Assembly: GCA_001779455.1 (NCBI GenBank)
Contig: MFKE01000016.1
Location: 12,717-25,395, forward strand
Direction: 5' to 3'
DNA from: Candidatus Gottesmanbacteria bacterium RIFOXYB1_FULL_47_11
GTDB taxonomy: Bacteria > Patescibacteriota > Microgenomatia > UBA10105 > UBA927
Length of the DNA stretch: 12,679 nt
Every line of letters starts with the position of its first letter. The stretch's first letter is position 1. This document shows, one piece after another, positions 12,234 to 12,679 of the stretch. The translations under genes and the position numbers were made by a program. The notes beneath the pieces are model-generated. The model was not told where the DNA came from. It saw nothing but the letters and a program-made list of their open reading frames with translations, and did not search any database.

Positions 12234-12679
12234 ATGGCACGATATACAGGACCAAAAAATAGATTATCCAGGCGTGAGGGTATTGACCTTGGCCTCAAAA
12301 CTGTCGGCAGCAAGTCACATGCGGCATATCTGCGGCGTGCAAATATTCCCCCGGGCCAGCATGGTGCCAAAGGAAGGCGCAAAATATCCGGATTCGGGAG
12401 TCAGCTTCGTGAAAAACAAAAAGTGAAACGAATGTATGGGGTTCTGGAGCGACAGTTCCGCAAAAATTTTGAGCTCGCCCGTAAATGGCGCGGTAACACA
12501 GGAGAAAAAATGCTGGAATTCATGGAGCGGCGACTGGATAATGTACTGTATCGCGCGGGCTTGGCGCCGACGCGCGCATCCGCAAGACAGTTTGTGACGC
12601 ACGGCCACGTCCTCGTGGACGGGAAAAAAGTAACCATTCCTTCCTGTTTAGTTGAGAAAGACCAGATTGTAACGTATAA
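12234..12679 (+). CDS. rpsD: 30S ribosomal protein S4 (uS4), 3'-truncated by window end
   Basis: S4 nucleates 30S assembly and, with S5, influences decoding accuracy. The frame is open to the last base: 148 codons plus two bases. The start MARYTGPKNRLSRREGIDLG, then PPGQHGAKGRRKISGFGSQL and REKQKVKRMYGVLERQFRKN, are diagnostic. The S4 RNA-binding domain (about 97-148: ERRLDNVLYRAGLAPTRASA, VTHGHVLVDG) is partly present. The four N-terminal cysteines of zinc-type S4 are absent (Asn9 and Ser12 at the first two positions), so it is the zinc-free form. The gene follows rpsK after 6 nt. About 55-60 C-terminal residues fall outside the window. Confidence 0.96.
   Translation, partial: MARYTGPKNRLSRREGIDLGLKTVGSKSHAAYLRRANIPPGQHGAKGRRKISGFGSQLREKQKVKRMYGVLERQFRKNFELARKWRGNTGEKMLEFMERRLDNVLYRAGLAPTRASARQFVTHGHVLVDGKKVTIPSCLVEKDQIVTY

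Noticed and set aside
12193..12426. 77-codon plus-strand frame across the rpsK/rpsD junction
   Set aside because: It is out of frame with both real genes; the rpsD frame from 12234 matches S4 throughout.
1..12679. Mobile element, CRISPR array, tRNA, rRNA or defence system
   Set aside because: The whole window is accounted for by ribosomal-cluster genes with gaps no longer than 69 nt; no such signals were seen.

Overview
The window is a continuous stretch of the conserved bacterial S10-spc-alpha ribosomal protein cluster. All genes are on the + strand. It runs from the 3' end of rplC (L3) to a truncated rpsD (S4): 28 genes, of which 26 are complete. The order is rplC', rplD, rplW, rplB, rpsS, rplV, rpsC, rplP, rpmC, rpsQ, rplN, rplX, rplE, rpsN, rpsH, rplF, rplR, rpsE, rplO, secY, adk, cmk, map, infA, rpmJ, rpsM, rpsK, rpsD'. 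Every frame is intact, and no mobile element, CRISPR array, tRNA or rRNA is visible.

Organism. The genes are clearly bacterial: L36, type-Z S14, bacterial IF-1 and bacterial SecY. Three features together suggest a streamlined, possibly Patescibacteria/CPR-like, genome. There is no rpmD (L30) between rpsE and rplO, the packing is extreme (mostly 1-9 nt gaps or overlaps), and many ribosomal proteins have shortened or extended ends. This placement is inference; L30 is also absent from some other lineages. TGA is used as a real stop (rplC, rplR, cmk), so the TGA=Gly code of Gracilibacteria/Absconditabacteria does not apply.

Layout. (1) 1-4103 is the S10-type block (L3', L4, L23, L2, S19, L22, S3, L16, L29, S17). 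(2) 4107-8972 is the spc block (L14, L24, L5, S14, S8, L6, L18, S5, L15, SecY). (3) 8985-11006 is an enzyme block: adenylate kinase, cytidylate kinase and methionine aminopeptidase. The cmk gene here is the least canonical part of the gene order. (4) 11007-11075 is the longest gap (69 nt). It holds a near-consensus sigma70-type promoter, TTGACC-17 bp-TACAAT, and a leader in which one ACCTC segment can pair either with a GAGG before a T-rich tract or with the infA Shine-Dalgarno. (5) 11076-12679 is the alpha-type block (IF-1, L36, S13, S11, S4').

How it works together. The products build both ribosomal subunits, start translation (IF-1), trim N-terminal Met (Map), insert membrane proteins (SecY) and recycle NMPs to NDPs (Adk, Cmk). 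The tight junctions imply polycistronic transcription with translational coupling. The infA promoter implies that the alpha block can also be transcribed separately. I found no undescribed biological system. The points worth a second look are the cmk insertion, the infA leader, the infA/rpmJ hairpin, the rplC-end hairpin with a buried start site, the recurring ATGrATAA overlaps, and unusual ends or insertions in L2, L4, L15, L23 and S3.
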